From Deltaproteobacteria bacterium (GTDB lineage: Bacteria; Myxococcota_A; Polyangia; Haliangiales; SHYZ01): a DNA stretch of 46,190 nt. Below the pieces are notes generated by a model. It was not told the origin of the DNA. It did not search any database and saw only the letters and a list, made by a program, of their open reading frames with translations. Position numbers and translations under genes: made by a program. This document shows positions 16,584 to 25,586 of the stretch, in pieces. How positions within the stretch are numbered: the stretch's first letter is position 1; every line of letters starts with the position of its first letter. The DNA lies in the NCBI GenBank assembly GCA_016210055.1, contig JACQUZ010000135.1:1-46190 (forward strand), written 5' to 3'.

Positions 16584-17504
16584 CTACGGCGCGAAGTAGA
16601 TGATGAACAGGACGGCCATGCCCCAAATCGCCAAGTTGGCCATGAAGGGCACGTCGCGCAGCATTTGGTCAGTGGGGCTCTCGCCCTGTGGGTGGCGGGT
16701 GACCAGGGCCAGGAATCGCATGATCCCCACGAAACAGAACGGTGCGGTCCAGAGCATGCGTGTCGTGCCGAAGAACTCGATCGTGTGCACGGCCCTCGTA
16801 TAGAGGACGTACGAGATGCTGGTGAGAAAGGCCAATGTGACCAGGGCGACCCTCAGGTGGCCTGCCTTGTAGCGCGCGAGCACCGCCCGCGTGGTGCGGG
16901 CCTTGCCGCCAGGCTCCTTGGCCTGGGCGTGGGCGAGGGCAAGCTCGTGGGTGCGCTTTCCCAGCCCAAGCAAGGCGGCCAGGAGCCCCGTGCATGAAAG
17001 TAGCCAAATCGAAGCCTCCACGCCGATGGCAAAGGCCCCGCCAAGCACCCGGAGGAGGAACCCCGCCGCGATGCACATCACGTCCAGGTAGGCGATTTCC
17101 TTTAGTCGCAACGAGTAGGCGAGGTTCAACCCCAAGTAACCCGCCGCGATGAGGAAGAAGTACCAGCCCAGGCCAAAGGCCACGGCGAGCGCGGAACCAG
17201 CGAGCAAGGCGGCCCACGCAAGGGCTCCGTGAACCGAAAGCGCACCTCTGGCGACGGGGCGCAGCCGCTTGGTCGGGTGGGCGCGGTCCCGGTCCACGTC
17301 GATCACGTCGTTGAGCGCGTACACCGCTCCAGAAAGGGCGCAGAAGGTTCCTACCGCCAGGGCGGCGACGAGCGCGGCATGGGGATCGGTGAGCCTCTTG
17401 GAAAACACGAGGGGTGCAGCGACGAAGAGGTTCTTGACCCACTGGTGAGGGCGCAGGGTCATGACGAGCGCACGGAGACTCGACATGCGGGAAGAAACCT
17501 GCAT
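16584..17504 (-). CDS. UbiA-family prenyltransferase, decaprenyl-phosphate phosphoribosyltransferase-like
   Basis: Integral membrane transferase of 306 aa with about eight to nine hydrophobic segments. LRPHQWVKNLFVAAPLVF followed by NDVIDVDRDRAHPTKRLRPVA (read as two adjoining motifs) near residues 64-84 is typical of the branch related to mycobacterial DPPR synthase (Rv3806c), which transfers phosphoribose to polyprenyl phosphate; GKRTHEL further on fits the same branch. ATG 17504 sits 7 bp after the DctM stop and has AGGG upstream; ATG 17486 is an alternative. Its place between a TRAP transporter and isoprenoid genes suits an enzyme that consumes polyprenyl phosphate. Exact acceptor and product are unproven; other UbiA reactions remain possible. 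Confidence 0.82.
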   Translation of the reverse strand: MQVSSRMSSLRALVMTLRPHQWVKNLFVAAPLVFSKRLTDPHAALVAALAVGTFCALSGAVYALNDVIDVDRDRAHPTKRLRPVARGALSVHGALAWAALLAGSALAVAFGLGWYFFLIAAGYLGLNLAYSLRLKEIAYLDVMCIAAGFLLRVLGGAFAIGVEASIWLLSCTGLLAALLGLGKRTHELALAHAQAKEPGGKARTTRAVLARYKAGHLRVALVTLAFLTSISYVLYTRAVHTIEFFGTTRMLWTAPFCFVGIMRFLALVTRHPQGESPTDQMLRDVPFMANLAIWGMAVLFIIYFAP

Positions 17505-17511
17505 CCCTGCC

Positions 17512-19188
17512 CTAGGGCGTGGCGGCGTCCGGGGAAGGAGGAGCTTTCCGAGCTTGCTGCCCGCCGGCGATTGCCGGCGAAGTTCCGGCGTCTGGTCCAT
17601 CGCCCGCATCTGGCTCGAAGGGGTCACCGCCTCCGAGGACCTTGTCCCGACACTCGATCTTGTCGAGCTCCTCCGTGAGGGCCTCGCATCGGACCCAGAG
17701 CTTGAACATGGCGGTGCATTCTGCATGGGCGATGGAGTCCTCCTTTATTTCCGGGCTCTCGCACCGCTCGGGGGTCCAGGCGCCACCGTCAGGCCAGTGA
17801 ATTGTCACGCTCACGCCGGCGTCCTTCGTCTCCGCCGCGGGCTTGTCCGCAGCGACTGCGTGGGCCTTTGACTTAATCGGCGTGAGGGCGGGCACGTACG
17901 TCACGAGTGCCAGGGCGCCGAGCATGACCAGGATGAACGGAATCGCCGCCTTGTAGACCTCGACCATTGGGGTCCGAAAGCGGAAACTGGTGATGAACAG
18001 GTTGAGGCCAACGGGCGGGGTCAGGTATCCGATCTCCAAGTTCAAGAGGAAGATCACGCCGAGGTGGTAGGGATCGATTCCATACAACGCCGCCGCCGGC
18101 GCGATGAGCGGAACCACCACGACGATCGCCGAGAAGATGTCCATGAGACACCCGACGACGAGGAGAAGCACGTTCAAGGCAAAGAGGAACGACCACCGTG
18201 AATGGATATAACGTTCCATCCACTCGTAGAGGCGCAGGGGCACGTTGGCGTTGATGAAGTAGTCCGTCAAGGCGGTCGCCGCCACGATGATGATGAAGAT
18301 GGCCCCGACGAGCGCCAGCGAGTTGCGGGCGATCTTGGGGAGCGACCGCAGCTTGACGTCCCGGTAGAAAAAGACCTCGATCGCCACGACGTACAAGGCC
18401 GTGAGCGCCGCCGACTCGGGGATCTGCAGCCAGCCCATCACCAGCGTGAGGATGATGAGCGCCGGGATGGCGATCTCTGGGAGAGCGGTGATCGTAGCCT
18501 TTATGGCAGCCCCGCCATCGAATGGCGTGCGTGGCACTTTGTCCCGAATCGCCATGACTACGGCGTACGTGCCGACGGCGCCGATGAGGAGAAGTCCAGG
18601 AACAATTCCGGCGAGGAGGAAGCGGTCGATGGAGAAGTCGACCAGGGTGAGGGACGCCGATTGCCCGGTATCTGCCGTCGCCTGGGCGCTAATCCCGTAG
18701 ATGATTCCGTACACGATAATCGGCAACGCGGGGGGGAAGAGGAGGCCGATGGATCCGGTCCCGGTCACGAGGCCCAGGGCAAACCGTTCCCGGTAGTTCT
18801 CCTTGAGCAGCGACGGCAGAAGCAGTCCACCCAGGGCGACAATCGTGACCCCCGAGGCGCCGGTGAAGGTGGTGAAGATCGCGCAGGCCACGATGGTGAC
18901 AAGGGCGAGACCTCCGGGAATCCAGCCCACCACCGAGCGGGCAAAACCAACCATCCGTTCCGCACAGCGAGCTTCCGCCATGACGTAACCGGCAAACGTG
19001 AAGAGCGGGATGGTCGAAAGGGTTGATGCCCCTGCCCCGGTGGCGAGCGAGAGCACGCGCGTGAGCTCGCCTGCAAAGTCCTGGTTCAGTGAGGACGCTC
19101 CGAGGGCAGCGAAGGCCGTCATGCAGGCGAATATCGGTGCCCCGAGCAGGGCCAAGAGCACGATTCCGACAATGAGCAGCGAGGTCAT
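17512..19188 (-). CDS. dctM: TRAP transporter large permease (DctM) with a C-terminal extension
   Basis: Large membrane subunit of a TRAP secondary transporter, 558 aa. The first 435 or so residues form the usual multi-spanning domain (starts LLIVGIVLLALLGAPIFACM; contains IPLFTFAGYVMAE, TGASGVTIVALGGLLLP and GLLFPPALPIIVYGI). After residue about 440 there is a soluble extension of roughly 120 residues, not usual for the family, with four cysteines, an acidic helix (EALTEELDKIECRDKV) and a Pro/Asp/Gly-rich tail. The last part of the tail is encoded by a palindromic repeat (17540-17579). ATG 19188 is 2 bp after the DctQ stop; the longer frame runs into dctQ. Confidence 0.93.
   Translation of the reverse strand: MTSLLIVGIVLLALLGAPIFACMTAFAALGASSLNQDFAGELTRVLSLATGAGASTLSTIPLFTFAGYVMAEARCAERMVGFARSVVGWIPGGLALVTIVACAIFTTFTGASGVTIVALGGLLLPSLLKENYRERFALGLVTGTGSIGLLFPPALPIIVYGIIYGISAQATADTGQSASLTLVDFSIDRFLLAGIVPGLLLIGAVGTYAVVMAIRDKVPRTPFDGGAAIKATITALPEIAIPALIILTLVMGWLQIPESAALTALYVVAIEVFFYRDVKLRSLPKIARNSLALVGAIFIIIVAATALTDYFINANVPLRLYEWMERYIHSRWSFLFALNVLLLVVGCLMDIFSAIVVVVPLIAPAAALYGIDPYHLGVIFLLNLEIGYLTPPVGLNLFITSFRFRTPMVEVYKAAIPFILVMLGALALVTYVPALTPIKSKAHAVAADKPAAETKDAGVSVTIHWPDGGAWTPERCESPEIKEDSIAHAECTAMFKLWVRCEALTEELDKIECRDKVLGGGDPFEPDAGDGPDAGTSPAIAGGQQARKAPPSPDAATP
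17540..17579. repeat. Palindromic repeat copy A, inside the dctM 3' end
   Basis: A 26-bp stretch (17540-17565) nearly matches 21798-21826, allowing small gaps: GGAGCTT(T)CCGAGCTT, then GCTGCCCGCCG. It runs into a hairpin, CGCCGGC / GATT / GCCGGCG (17562-17579). The copy at 21798 has the same plan with a different stem sequence, which suggests compensatory change in a REP-like element. Here it is translated as part of the DctM tail. Confidence 0.5.
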
Positions 19189-19190
19189 GG

Positions 19191-19772
19191 CTAGTGGAAT
19201 ATGGGTTCTTGCGGAGGTGGGGGACGATTGGTGATGAGATAGAACGCGTCCACGAAGGCATGGATCGCCACGTGAAGGCCGATGAGCGTCGCGGCCAGGG
19301 GCAAGGCCATGACGGCGGTGCCCGTGCGAATGATCTCCCCTTTCTCGTCGGCGACGATTTGGCGCAAGGCCAGCCCACCGCGAACGAGCAGCCAGCACAC
19401 GTAGACAGTGAACATCGCGGTCACGATGCGCACCACCATCCGCGCCCTGGGCGAAAGGAGCCGGGTGAGCATGTCGATGTTGATGAGGCTGTCCGATTGA
19501 GCAGCGAGCGCAGCCCCCAGAAGCCCAATGAAGAAGACCGAGTAGCGGATCAGCTCGTCAATCCAAAAGGGGCAGGGTGGCATGACGTTGCGAGTCCATG
19601 CCTGGTAGACCCCCAGGAGAACGAGCACCACCAAGCACGAGACGAGGGCGATCTCCTCAGCCTTGGCTAGCCCCCGATCCACGGCTCGCAAGGCGGAAAT
19701 AATCCCCGGCTCGGGGGGCGCTTTAGGACCTTGAGAGAGCTCGTGCTTGGCGTTCGCCGCGACGACCTCCAT
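19191..19772 (-). CDS. dctQ: TRAP transporter small permease (DctQ)
   Basis: Four-helix small membrane subunit, 193 aa. A cytoplasmic-looking N-terminal stretch of about 40 residues precedes hydrophobic segments (ALVSCLVVLVLLGVYQAW; YSVFFIGLLGAALAAQ; VRIVTAMFTVYVCWLLV; AVMALPLAATLIGLHVAIH). The WIDELIRYSVFFIGLLGAA and SLINIDML sequences fit the DctQ pattern. It abuts dctP without spacer and lies 2 bp before dctM. The partner subunits on both sides make the assignment firm. Confidence 0.93.
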   Translation of the reverse strand: MEVVAANAKHELSQGPKAPPEPGIISALRAVDRGLAKAEEIALVSCLVVLVLLGVYQAWTRNVMPPCPFWIDELIRYSVFFIGLLGAALAAQSDSLINIDMLTRLLSPRARMVVRIVTAMFTVYVCWLLVRGGLALRQIVADEKGEIIRTGTAVMALPLAATLIGLHVAIHAFVDAFYLITNRPPPPQEPIFH

Positions 19773-20786
19773 TTACTTCCTTGCCTCGGCCAGCGTCTTC
19801 TTGACCTTCTCGAGAAGCTCCTTGGAGTACAGCTTTCCCACGAGCTCGTCCCACACCGCGCGTCCTTCCTTCTCGATGTCGGCGAGCATGGCCGCAGGTA
19901 CCTGGACGAACTGGACGCCCGATTTCTCCATGGCCTTGCGCGCGCGCTCGTTGTCCTTGCGCACGAGCTTCATGAGGTCGCTACCCAAGACGCTGGCGGT
20001 TTCTCTTAGGATCTTCTGATCTTCGGGCGAGAGCTTGTTCCAGGTTTCCTTTTTCAGCACCATGGCGCCAATGGAGTAAGAAACGGGCAAGGAAGTGCCG
20101 TACTTGATTTTCGTGTACCACTGGAGCGCCACGGCGGCGAGGGGTGAGCCGTAACAGGCATTGATAAGCCCCGTCTGCAAGGACGGCAAGACGTCGGGCA
20201 CCCCTAGAGGAACGCCATTAATCCCCAGGCGCTTGAAGAACGAGCGCACGATGATGTCGTCGGTCCAAGCCCACATCTTGGTCTTGGCCAGGTCGGCGCG
20301 CCCTCCGACGGAGACGTTGGTGAACAGGTGAACCCACCCCACGTCGCCCCAGGCGAGGAGAACGTAGCCTGCGTCTTCGAACTGCTTTTCAAAATCCTTG
20401 GCAAGCTTGTCGCGGACGAGGTCGAGCTCCCTGTCGGTCCTGAACATGAAGGGGAGCTCCAGGACGCGCACGTCCCCCTTGATGAGCGACAGGCCAACCG
20501 CAGTGACGGCTGCGCCATCGAGCTGGGAGAGCTTGATCTTGCGAACGACGTCCCTCTCGTCCCCTTGCTGCCCGCCGAAGAAATACTTGAACTTCACGCG
20601 TCCGGCCGTCTTCTCCTCGACGTCCTTGGCGTTCTTCTCCATCGCCTTGGCCCACGCCGACCCCTTGGGGGCGAGCGTGGCCATCTTGAGCTCCAGCGAG
20701 TTGGCGCTCGCGACCCTGGGAGAAACCAAGGTCCAAAAAAGGGCACAAGCGGAAAGAACCAGGAGGAGAATCGAGCGTCGCATCAT
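19773..20786 (-). CDS. dctP: TRAP transporter substrate-binding protein (DctP/TatP type)
   Basis: Periplasmic binding subunit, 337 aa, with a signal peptide (RRSILLLVLSACALFWTL, cut near VASANS). The mature part begins LELKMATLAPKGSAWAKAM, has the FFGGQQGDERD loop that corresponds to the conserved Gly-Gly-x-x-Gly-Asp/Glu region, and the usual connecting segments (LELPFMFRTDRELD; YGSPLAAVALQWY). Next to a TatT gene it fits the TatP subgroup, known from Treponema pallidum to pair with a trimeric TPR lipoprotein. The start could be ATG 20786 or 20783; GGAG lies upstream within the tatT end. Ligand unknown. Confidence 0.93.
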   Translation of the reverse strand: MMRRSILLLVLSACALFWTLVSPRVASANSLELKMATLAPKGSAWAKAMEKNAKDVEEKTAGRVKFKYFFGGQQGDERDVVRKIKLSQLDGAAVTAVGLSLIKGDVRVLELPFMFRTDRELDLVRDKLAKDFEKQFEDAGYVLLAWGDVGWVHLFTNVSVGGRADLAKTKMWAWTDDIIVRSFFKRLGINGVPLGVPDVLPSLQTGLINACYGSPLAAVALQWYTKIKYGTSLPVSYSIGAMVLKKETWNKLSPEDQKILRETASVLGSDLMKLVRKDNERARKAMEKSGVQFVQVPAAMLADIEKEGRAVWDELVGKLYSKELLEKVKKTLAEARK

Positions 20787-20787
20787 T

Positions 20788-21699
20788 TTAGAACCACTCC
20801 GTTTCATGGGCGAGGTAGCGCTTCGCGCGAACGTGCGCGATCTCGTTCGCCAGGCGCTGCTCTGGCCAAATCGCAGGGGACGTGCCGAGAACCTCGGTAA
20901 GGGTGTCGTGGAAGAACTTCCGATCTTGCACGATCGTTCCGTAATTCATTGCCAGGAGGACCTTGGGCATCAAGAACTTGCCCCCAGTGAGCTCGATGGC
21001 GCGCTCGAAGTGCTTCTTCCCGTCCTCTGGCTTGCCACCCAGGGCTGCGCCTTGCGCAGTGAGAAGCATCCCGAGCGCCATGTGGGCACCTCCGTTGTAG
21101 AATTTCTCGTCGAGGGCGACGACCCGCTCGAACAGCATCCTTGCCTTGGGCAGGTGAGAGACCATCTCGATGTCGTCCCGGTTCATGTTGATGGCTGAGG
21201 CGAGCCCCATGGCAGTCCAGAACATGCCGCGCAGGTGGCTGCGTCCCGACGCGGCCACCTTCTTTTCGAACCCCTCGAGGTCGCCGTAGATCGCTTTTTC
21301 CCATGATGGCCCGAGCAGCTTGAGCCCGTAGTTCATGCAGCGCAGGTACAGGCCTGTCGCCCGGCCAATGACCAAGGTCGCTTCCTCGTCCTTGCGCGCC
21401 ATGACGAGCTCTTCGGCGTCGCTTTCCAGGAACCCAAAGGCATACTCGCAGTACCCTTGTGCCAAGATGGCGATAATTTTTGGATTGTCCGGCGATGCGA
21501 GGAGGAACCCTTCAATGGTCTTGAGCTGGCCCGGTGCGGCCTCTCGGGCAAGCTGGACGTCGGACTCCATGTTGAGCGAGGGCGCTGCGACTTGCAGGAC
21601 GTTCGCAGTCTGATCGGCGGTCAGCTTGACCATGTTGCAACCGTTGCCAAGGATGAAGGTGCCGAGAAGCGCGGCCTTGACCGAGGAGTAAACGCGCAT
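20788..21699 (-). CDS. tatT: TatT-type TPR lipoprotein of a TPR-associated TRAP transporter
   Basis: 303 aa with an N-terminal signal and candidate lipid Cys21 (LGNGC, an atypical lipobox). Helical repeats dominate, including LIQ-poor TPR-like units such as NPKIIAILAQGYCEYAFGF, FYNGGAHMALGMLLTAQG and KPEDGKKHFERAIEL. The pattern and the adjacent DctP/Q/M genes match the TatT component described in T. pallidum, where it binds the P subunit and may form a ligand channel. It is the first gene of the eight-gene operon. A clear AAGGA box (complement at 21706-21710) lies 6 nt before ATG 21699. Assignment by layout and residue pattern; ligand unknown. Confidence 0.88.
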   Translation of the reverse strand: MRVYSSVKAALLGTFILGNGCNMVKLTADQTANVLQVAAPSLNMESDVQLAREAAPGQLKTIEGFLLASPDNPKIIAILAQGYCEYAFGFLESDAEELVMARKDEEATLVIGRATGLYLRCMNYGLKLLGPSWEKAIYGDLEGFEKKVAASGRSHLRGMFWTAMGLASAINMNRDDIEMVSHLPKARMLFERVVALDEKFYNGGAHMALGMLLTAQGAALGGKPEDGKKHFERAIELTGGKFLMPKVLLAMNYGTIVQDRKFFHDTLTEVLGTSPAIWPEQRLANEIAHVRAKRYLAHETEWF

Positions 21700-21905
21700 G
21701 CCGAGTCCTTTTTGTCGAGACGGAGTGGGTCAGCCGAAAATTCAGCCGCACAACTTTACGAAACCGGCCTCGTCGTTGTCAAAGGCCCAAATGCGCGGGA
21801 GCTTCCGAGCTTCTGCTGCCCGCCGATGATAATCGGCGGCAAGACCCGGACGACTGTCGGACCCAACCCGTACGCTCTCCGCAGAACGGCCCACTTCGCC
21901 TAGCC
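21700..21905. promoter_or_regulatory. 206-bp divergent intergenic region
   Basis: Lies between tatT (-) and the first transglutaminase-like gene (+). It must hold both promoters; an A/T-richer part around 21735-21785 is the best candidate for the minus-strand one, but no clear -35/-10 pair is visible. The right half holds a REP-like hairpin copy (21798-21839). ATG 21906 has no good ribosome binding site. Confidence 0.4.
21798..21839. repeat. Palindromic repeat copy B, intergenic
   Basis: Shares GGAGCTTCCGAGCTT and GCTGCCCGCCG with copy A at 17540 and ends in a perfect 8-bp hairpin, CCGCCGAT / GATA / ATCGGCGG (21820-21839). No T run follows, so it does not look like an intrinsic terminator. 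A short dispersed palindromic element is the simplest reading. Confidence 0.5.
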
Positions 21906-24900
21906 ATGACCCTTGCACGCACCTTGTTCCTCCTCCTCGTCATCCTCGCCAGAACGGCCGATGCCGCGCCAACGCCCATGGAGCGTGACCTTGCAGGCAT
22001 TAAGGCTCGCTGGTTTCGGGAGAATAGGAGCCCGCAGGCGGTAGTCGCTGTCATGAGGACGTTGGAGTTATGGGATCAAGTGGATCCACAAGAACTCGTA
22101 CGCTTTCTCTACCAGGCGGCTTCCGAGCCGCGAGCGCATCCCCTGGCACGGGCCCACGCGCTCTTTGCTGCCTACGTCGCGGCGCTGCGGGTGGGAGACG
22201 GGACGCAGGCAAGAAAGTTCCTCTCTGAGCTGGGGGTCGTGACCAGGTGGAAGGTCGCTGGACCCTATCCGAATAGAGGACGAGAGGGGTTCGATATCCC
22301 GTATCCGCCAGAGGAGGCGATCTCTGCGGCCACAGCCCAAGGTGGTGGAGCAGCCGACGTCGCGTGGCGCGAGGTCCCGGAGGAGCTCCTTCAAAACGGC
22401 GCCGTTCCCTTGGGCGCCATGCTCCGTCCAGACACCGAGTCCGTGGCCTACGCGGTCTCTTGGATCTTTAGCGAAAGGGCGCGAGACGTGGCCGTGCGCG
22501 TCGGATCGACCGGTGCAACGAAGGCTTGGCTAAATGGTGGGCTGGTTCTCGCTCGAGACCTTGAAGAACGACCGTTGCAGCTCGACCAAGAAGCCGTGAT
22601 GGTGCGCTTGGCCTCGGGGTGGAACCGCTTGCTGGTCAAGGTGGCTGTCATCGATGGGGCGTGGGCGTTCACCTTGCGGATCACGTCGCGAGATGGCAGC
22701 CGCGTCCCTGGAGTGCGTTTTGAATCGGCCCCCCCTTCGGGCGGCGAGATCGCCCGCGCACCGCTCGAGCCGAGACAGCGCGAGGCGTCCTGCCTGGCCG
22801 TGCTTCTGAAGGAGCGGGCGCGAAAGGCCAAGGGGACCGAGAAAGAGGCGGCTCTCCGCGACTTGGCGCTGTACCTCGCACGCGTGGTGCCCGATGGGGT
22901 CGAGGCGACTCGTGTCGAGCAGTTGCTCAATGACCGTGCCATCGGGGCCAGGCCGAGCATGGTGACCCTCCTCGCACGCTCGCGACATGCGGAGACCGCG
23001 GAGGCGCGCCGGAGCGCCGCAGAAGCGATCCTCCTTGGGTCCGAGGAAGCGGCGCCTTGGATCGTGGCCGAAGCAGCCTGGCGCCTGGGTCTCCATGCGG
23101 AGGAATCCGGGCAGCAAAGGACTGCCGCAGGATTTTTCCAGGATGCCTTGCGAAGGGACCCCACGTACTGGCCCGCCGAGCTGCGCCTGTGCGCCCTGCT
23201 TCAGAACATGGGGATGGTCGAGCTTGCCCACGAGCGAATGAGCGCCCTAGCGCTCGCGTACCCCAATGCCGGGCGCATTCAAAGGGAGCTCGCGAGCTCC
23301 TGGCAACGTCGTGGACATTCGGCGCGGGCGGAGTCCATCTTGCTTGCCCTTGTACCAACTGCCCGGGATGACACGGTTCTCCTCGGAGAGCTCGCGTCGC
23401 TCGCCCGGGATCAGGGGCACGTAGAAAAGGCCCTGGCACGCCAGCGTGAAATCATCCAGGCGCGCCCGTTCTCGACCGGCGCCTACCTCTCGCTCGCCGA
23501 GGCTTACCTTGACGCAGGCCAGGTGTCCTCGGCGCTCGCAGCGTTCGACCAAGGACTGACCGTGGCGCCCAAGGACGCTCGGCTTCTCGAGAAGTCGGGG
23601 CGCACGTTGGTGGAGCGAGGGGGCGCGGCCCGGCGAGCTGAGGGTATCGCCCGCCTCGAGCAGGCGCTCACCTCGAGGCCCCAGAACCCCGACCTGAGGA
23701 GGTACATCGATGGACTTCGGCCTGGCCGCGAGGATCTCGAGGGGCTGTTTGCGCGGGAGCCCCTCGAGCTCGCCCGTCGCTACAGGGACTTCAAAGGCAC
23801 GTCACGCACGGTGCTCCTCGATCTAAAGGTGACTCGCGTGCTTCGCAACGGGCTCTCGGAGGTCTTCGTGCAGCGTCTCGTCCGAATCGAAGATAAGGCT
23901 GGTGCCGAAGCCGAGAGGGTGCAGGAGATCCCGTACGAGCCCGACACGCAATCCATTGACGTCCGCACCGCGAGGGTGTGGAAGCCGAACGGCGATGCCA
24001 TCGAGGCCGTGACCCGTGATGAACGCTCGGTATCCGAGCCTTGGTACGGGCTTTTCTATGACGTGCGTGCAGAGGTCATTCGGTTCCCGCACCTGGAAGC
24101 AGGAGATATCGTTGAGCTCTCCTACGTGGTCGCCGACGTGGGGATTAGGAACCTGCTCTCGGACTATTTTGGAGACTTGCATTACTTCGCCGAGGACGCG
24201 CCAAGAGCCGAGTCGGAGTACGTCCTCCTCGCACCGGCGCGCAAGGAGCTGTTCTTTAGTCCGCCAAGCCAAGGTGGGCTCGAGCGCTCGGTCACCGAGC
24301 GGAATGGCCAGAAGTGCTTTCGGTTTCTCCTCAAGCGCGTGCCAAAGGTGGATGTCGAGCCGCGAATGCCCGGATGGACGGAAGTCGTCCCTTTTCTGCA
24401 CGTGTCCACGTACCGCACGTGGGAGGAAGTTGGCCGATGGTATTTCGCCCTGATCAAGGATCAGCTCGTCAGCGATGAATCCGTCCGCGCCGCGGTTCGG
24501 TCCGCCGTCACGAGATTGGGCAGGGCCGCGACGACTGCCGACAAGGTACGGGCGGTCCACGACTTCGTGGCCAAGAACACGCGCTACGTGGGCCTGGAAT
24601 TCGGCATCCATGGCTACAAGCCATATCGAGTGCCACAGGTCCTTACGCGCAAGTTCGGGGACTGCAAGGACAAGGCTGCGTTGACGGTGGTCATGCTGCG
24701 AGAGCTCGGCATCGACGCCAAGATCGTCCTCCTTAGGACCCGCCGAAACGGCGACGTGGGTGAGGAGCCCGCGTCGCTGGCGGTCTTTGACCACGCCATC
24801 GCGCATGTCCCTTCGCTCGATCTCTATCTCGACGGCACCGCGGAGTTCTCGGGTTCGAGCGAGCTCCCTTCAGAGGACCAAGGAGTCATGGCGCTCATCG

Positions 24901-25586
24901 TGGACGCCACGTCCGCGAAGCTCGTGCGCACGCCCGTTCTCGCCGCTGAGCACAGCCTGATGAGGCGGAACCTCAAGATCAAGCTCGATGAATCCTTCGG
25001 CGCAAAGGTGAGCGAGGACGTCACGACGTTCGGACAGCGCGCCGCCGAGTGGCGCAAGTTCTACCAGGCGCCCTCAGAAAGGCGGGATCGCTACGAACGT
25101 GCCTGGAATGGCTGGTTCCCCGGCGCAGGAGTGGCAAGGGTCGAAATGCCCGATCTCAATTCGCTCGAGAAACCAGTTCGGGTCCATGCCGAGGGGAGCG
25201 TGCCCGAGCTCGGTTGGAAGGCGGGCGGTGGTACTCACGTCCTCCCGGCCATTGGTCGGCGGAGCGAGCTGGCCCGCACGTTGACCGGGACTTCGAAGAG
25301 GAAGCACGACCTCGTCCTGGACCACCCTTGGGTAGACGAGGAAACCGTCGAGCACGAGCTTGCCCCTGGGTTCGACGTTCGGGCACTTCCTAGGGGTGAG
25401 CAGATCTCGGGCCCGCACGGCACCTTCTCCCTGTCCATCGCCAAGCGTGGGACAGGACGGGTTGCCATCGCTTACTCGCTGCGGGTGACGAGTCGGCGCA
25501 TCCCTGCGAGCGAGCACGCCGCCTTTCGGGCGTTTCTCACCGCGGTGGACGCTGCATTGAACCAAGGGATCGAGGTGACACGGTGA
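21906..25586 (+). CDS. Exported TPR / DUF3857 / transglutaminase-like protein with intact catalytic triad
   Basis: 1226 aa with a signal peptide (LARTLFLLLVILARTADA). Residues about 100-300 are a beta-rich region, about 330-620 carry TPR-like repeats, about 625-790 form a DUF3857 domain (TVLLDLKVTRVLRNGLSEV onward) and about 880-990 a transglutaminase-like core. The papain-type triad is visible: Cys920 in FGDCKDKA, His963 in FDHAIAHV and Asp976 in YLDGTAEF. Bacterial DUF3857/transglutaminase proteins are mostly uncharacterised; a protease or amide-bond-forming role in the periplasm is inferred. Its stop overlaps the next gene in a GTGA, so the two are translationally coupled and likely act together. 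Confidence 0.88.
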   Translation: MTLARTLFLLLVILARTADAAPTPMERDLAGIKARWFRENRSPQAVVAVMRTLELWDQVDPQELVRFLYQAASEPRAHPLARAHALFAAYVAALRVGDGTQARKFLSELGVVTRWKVAGPYPNRGREGFDIPYPPEEAISAATAQGGGAADVAWREVPEELLQNGAVPLGAMLRPDTESVAYAVSWIFSERARDVAVRVGSTGATKAWLNGGLVLARDLEERPLQLDQEAVMVRLASGWNRLLVKVAVIDGAWAFTLRITSRDGSRVPGVRFESAPPSGGEIARAPLEPRQREASCLAVLLKERARKAKGTEKEAALRDLALYLARVVPDGVEATRVEQLLNDRAIGARPSMVTLLARSRHAETAEARRSAAEAILLGSEEAAPWIVAEAAWRLGLHAEESGQQRTAAGFFQDALRRDPTYWPAELRLCALLQNMGMVELAHERMSALALAYPNAGRIQRELASSWQRRGHSARAESILLALVPTARDDTVLLGELASLARDQGHVEKALARQREIIQARPFSTGAYLSLAEAYLDAGQVSSALAAFDQGLTVAPKDARLLEKSGRTLVERGGAARRAEGIARLEQALTSRPQNPDLRRYIDGLRPGREDLEGLFAREPLELARRYRDFKGTSRTVLLDLKVTRVLRNGLSEVFVQRLVRIEDKAGAEAERVQEIPYEPDTQSIDVRTARVWKPNGDAIEAVTRDERSVSEPWYGLFYDVRAEVIRFPHLEAGDIVELSYVVADVGIRNLLSDYFGDLHYFAEDAPRAESEYVLLAPARKELFFSPPSQGGLERSVTERNGQKCFRFLLKRVPKVDVEPRMPGWTEVVPFLHVSTYRTWEEVGRWYFALIKDQLVSDESVRAAVRSAVTRLGRAATTADKVRAVHDFVAKNTRYVGLEFGIHGYKPYRVPQVLTRKFGDCKDKAALTVVMLRELGIDAKIVLLRTRRNGDVGEEPASLAVFDHAIAHVPSLDLYLDGTAEFSGSSELPSEDQGVMALIVDATSAKLVRTPVLAAEHSLMRRNLKIKLDESFGAKVSEDVTTFGQRAAEWRKFYQAPSERRDRYERAWNGWFPGAGVARVEMPDLNSLEKPVRVHAEGSVPELGWKAGGGTHVLPAIGRRSELARTLTGTSKRKHDLVLDHPWVDEETVEHELAPGFDVRALPRGEQISGPHGTFSLSIAKRGTGRVAIAYSLRVTSRRIPASEHAAFRAFLTAVDAALNQGIEVTR

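Noticed and set aside
20569..20582. Third match to the repeat core (CTTGCTGCCCGCCG) in dctP
   Set aside because: It codes for the conserved Gly-Gly-Gln-Gln-Gly loop of the binding protein, has no hairpin and no matching flank, so it is most likely coincidence.
21820..21839. Hairpin read as an intrinsic terminator
   Set aside because: It lies between divergent genes and no T run follows on either strand.
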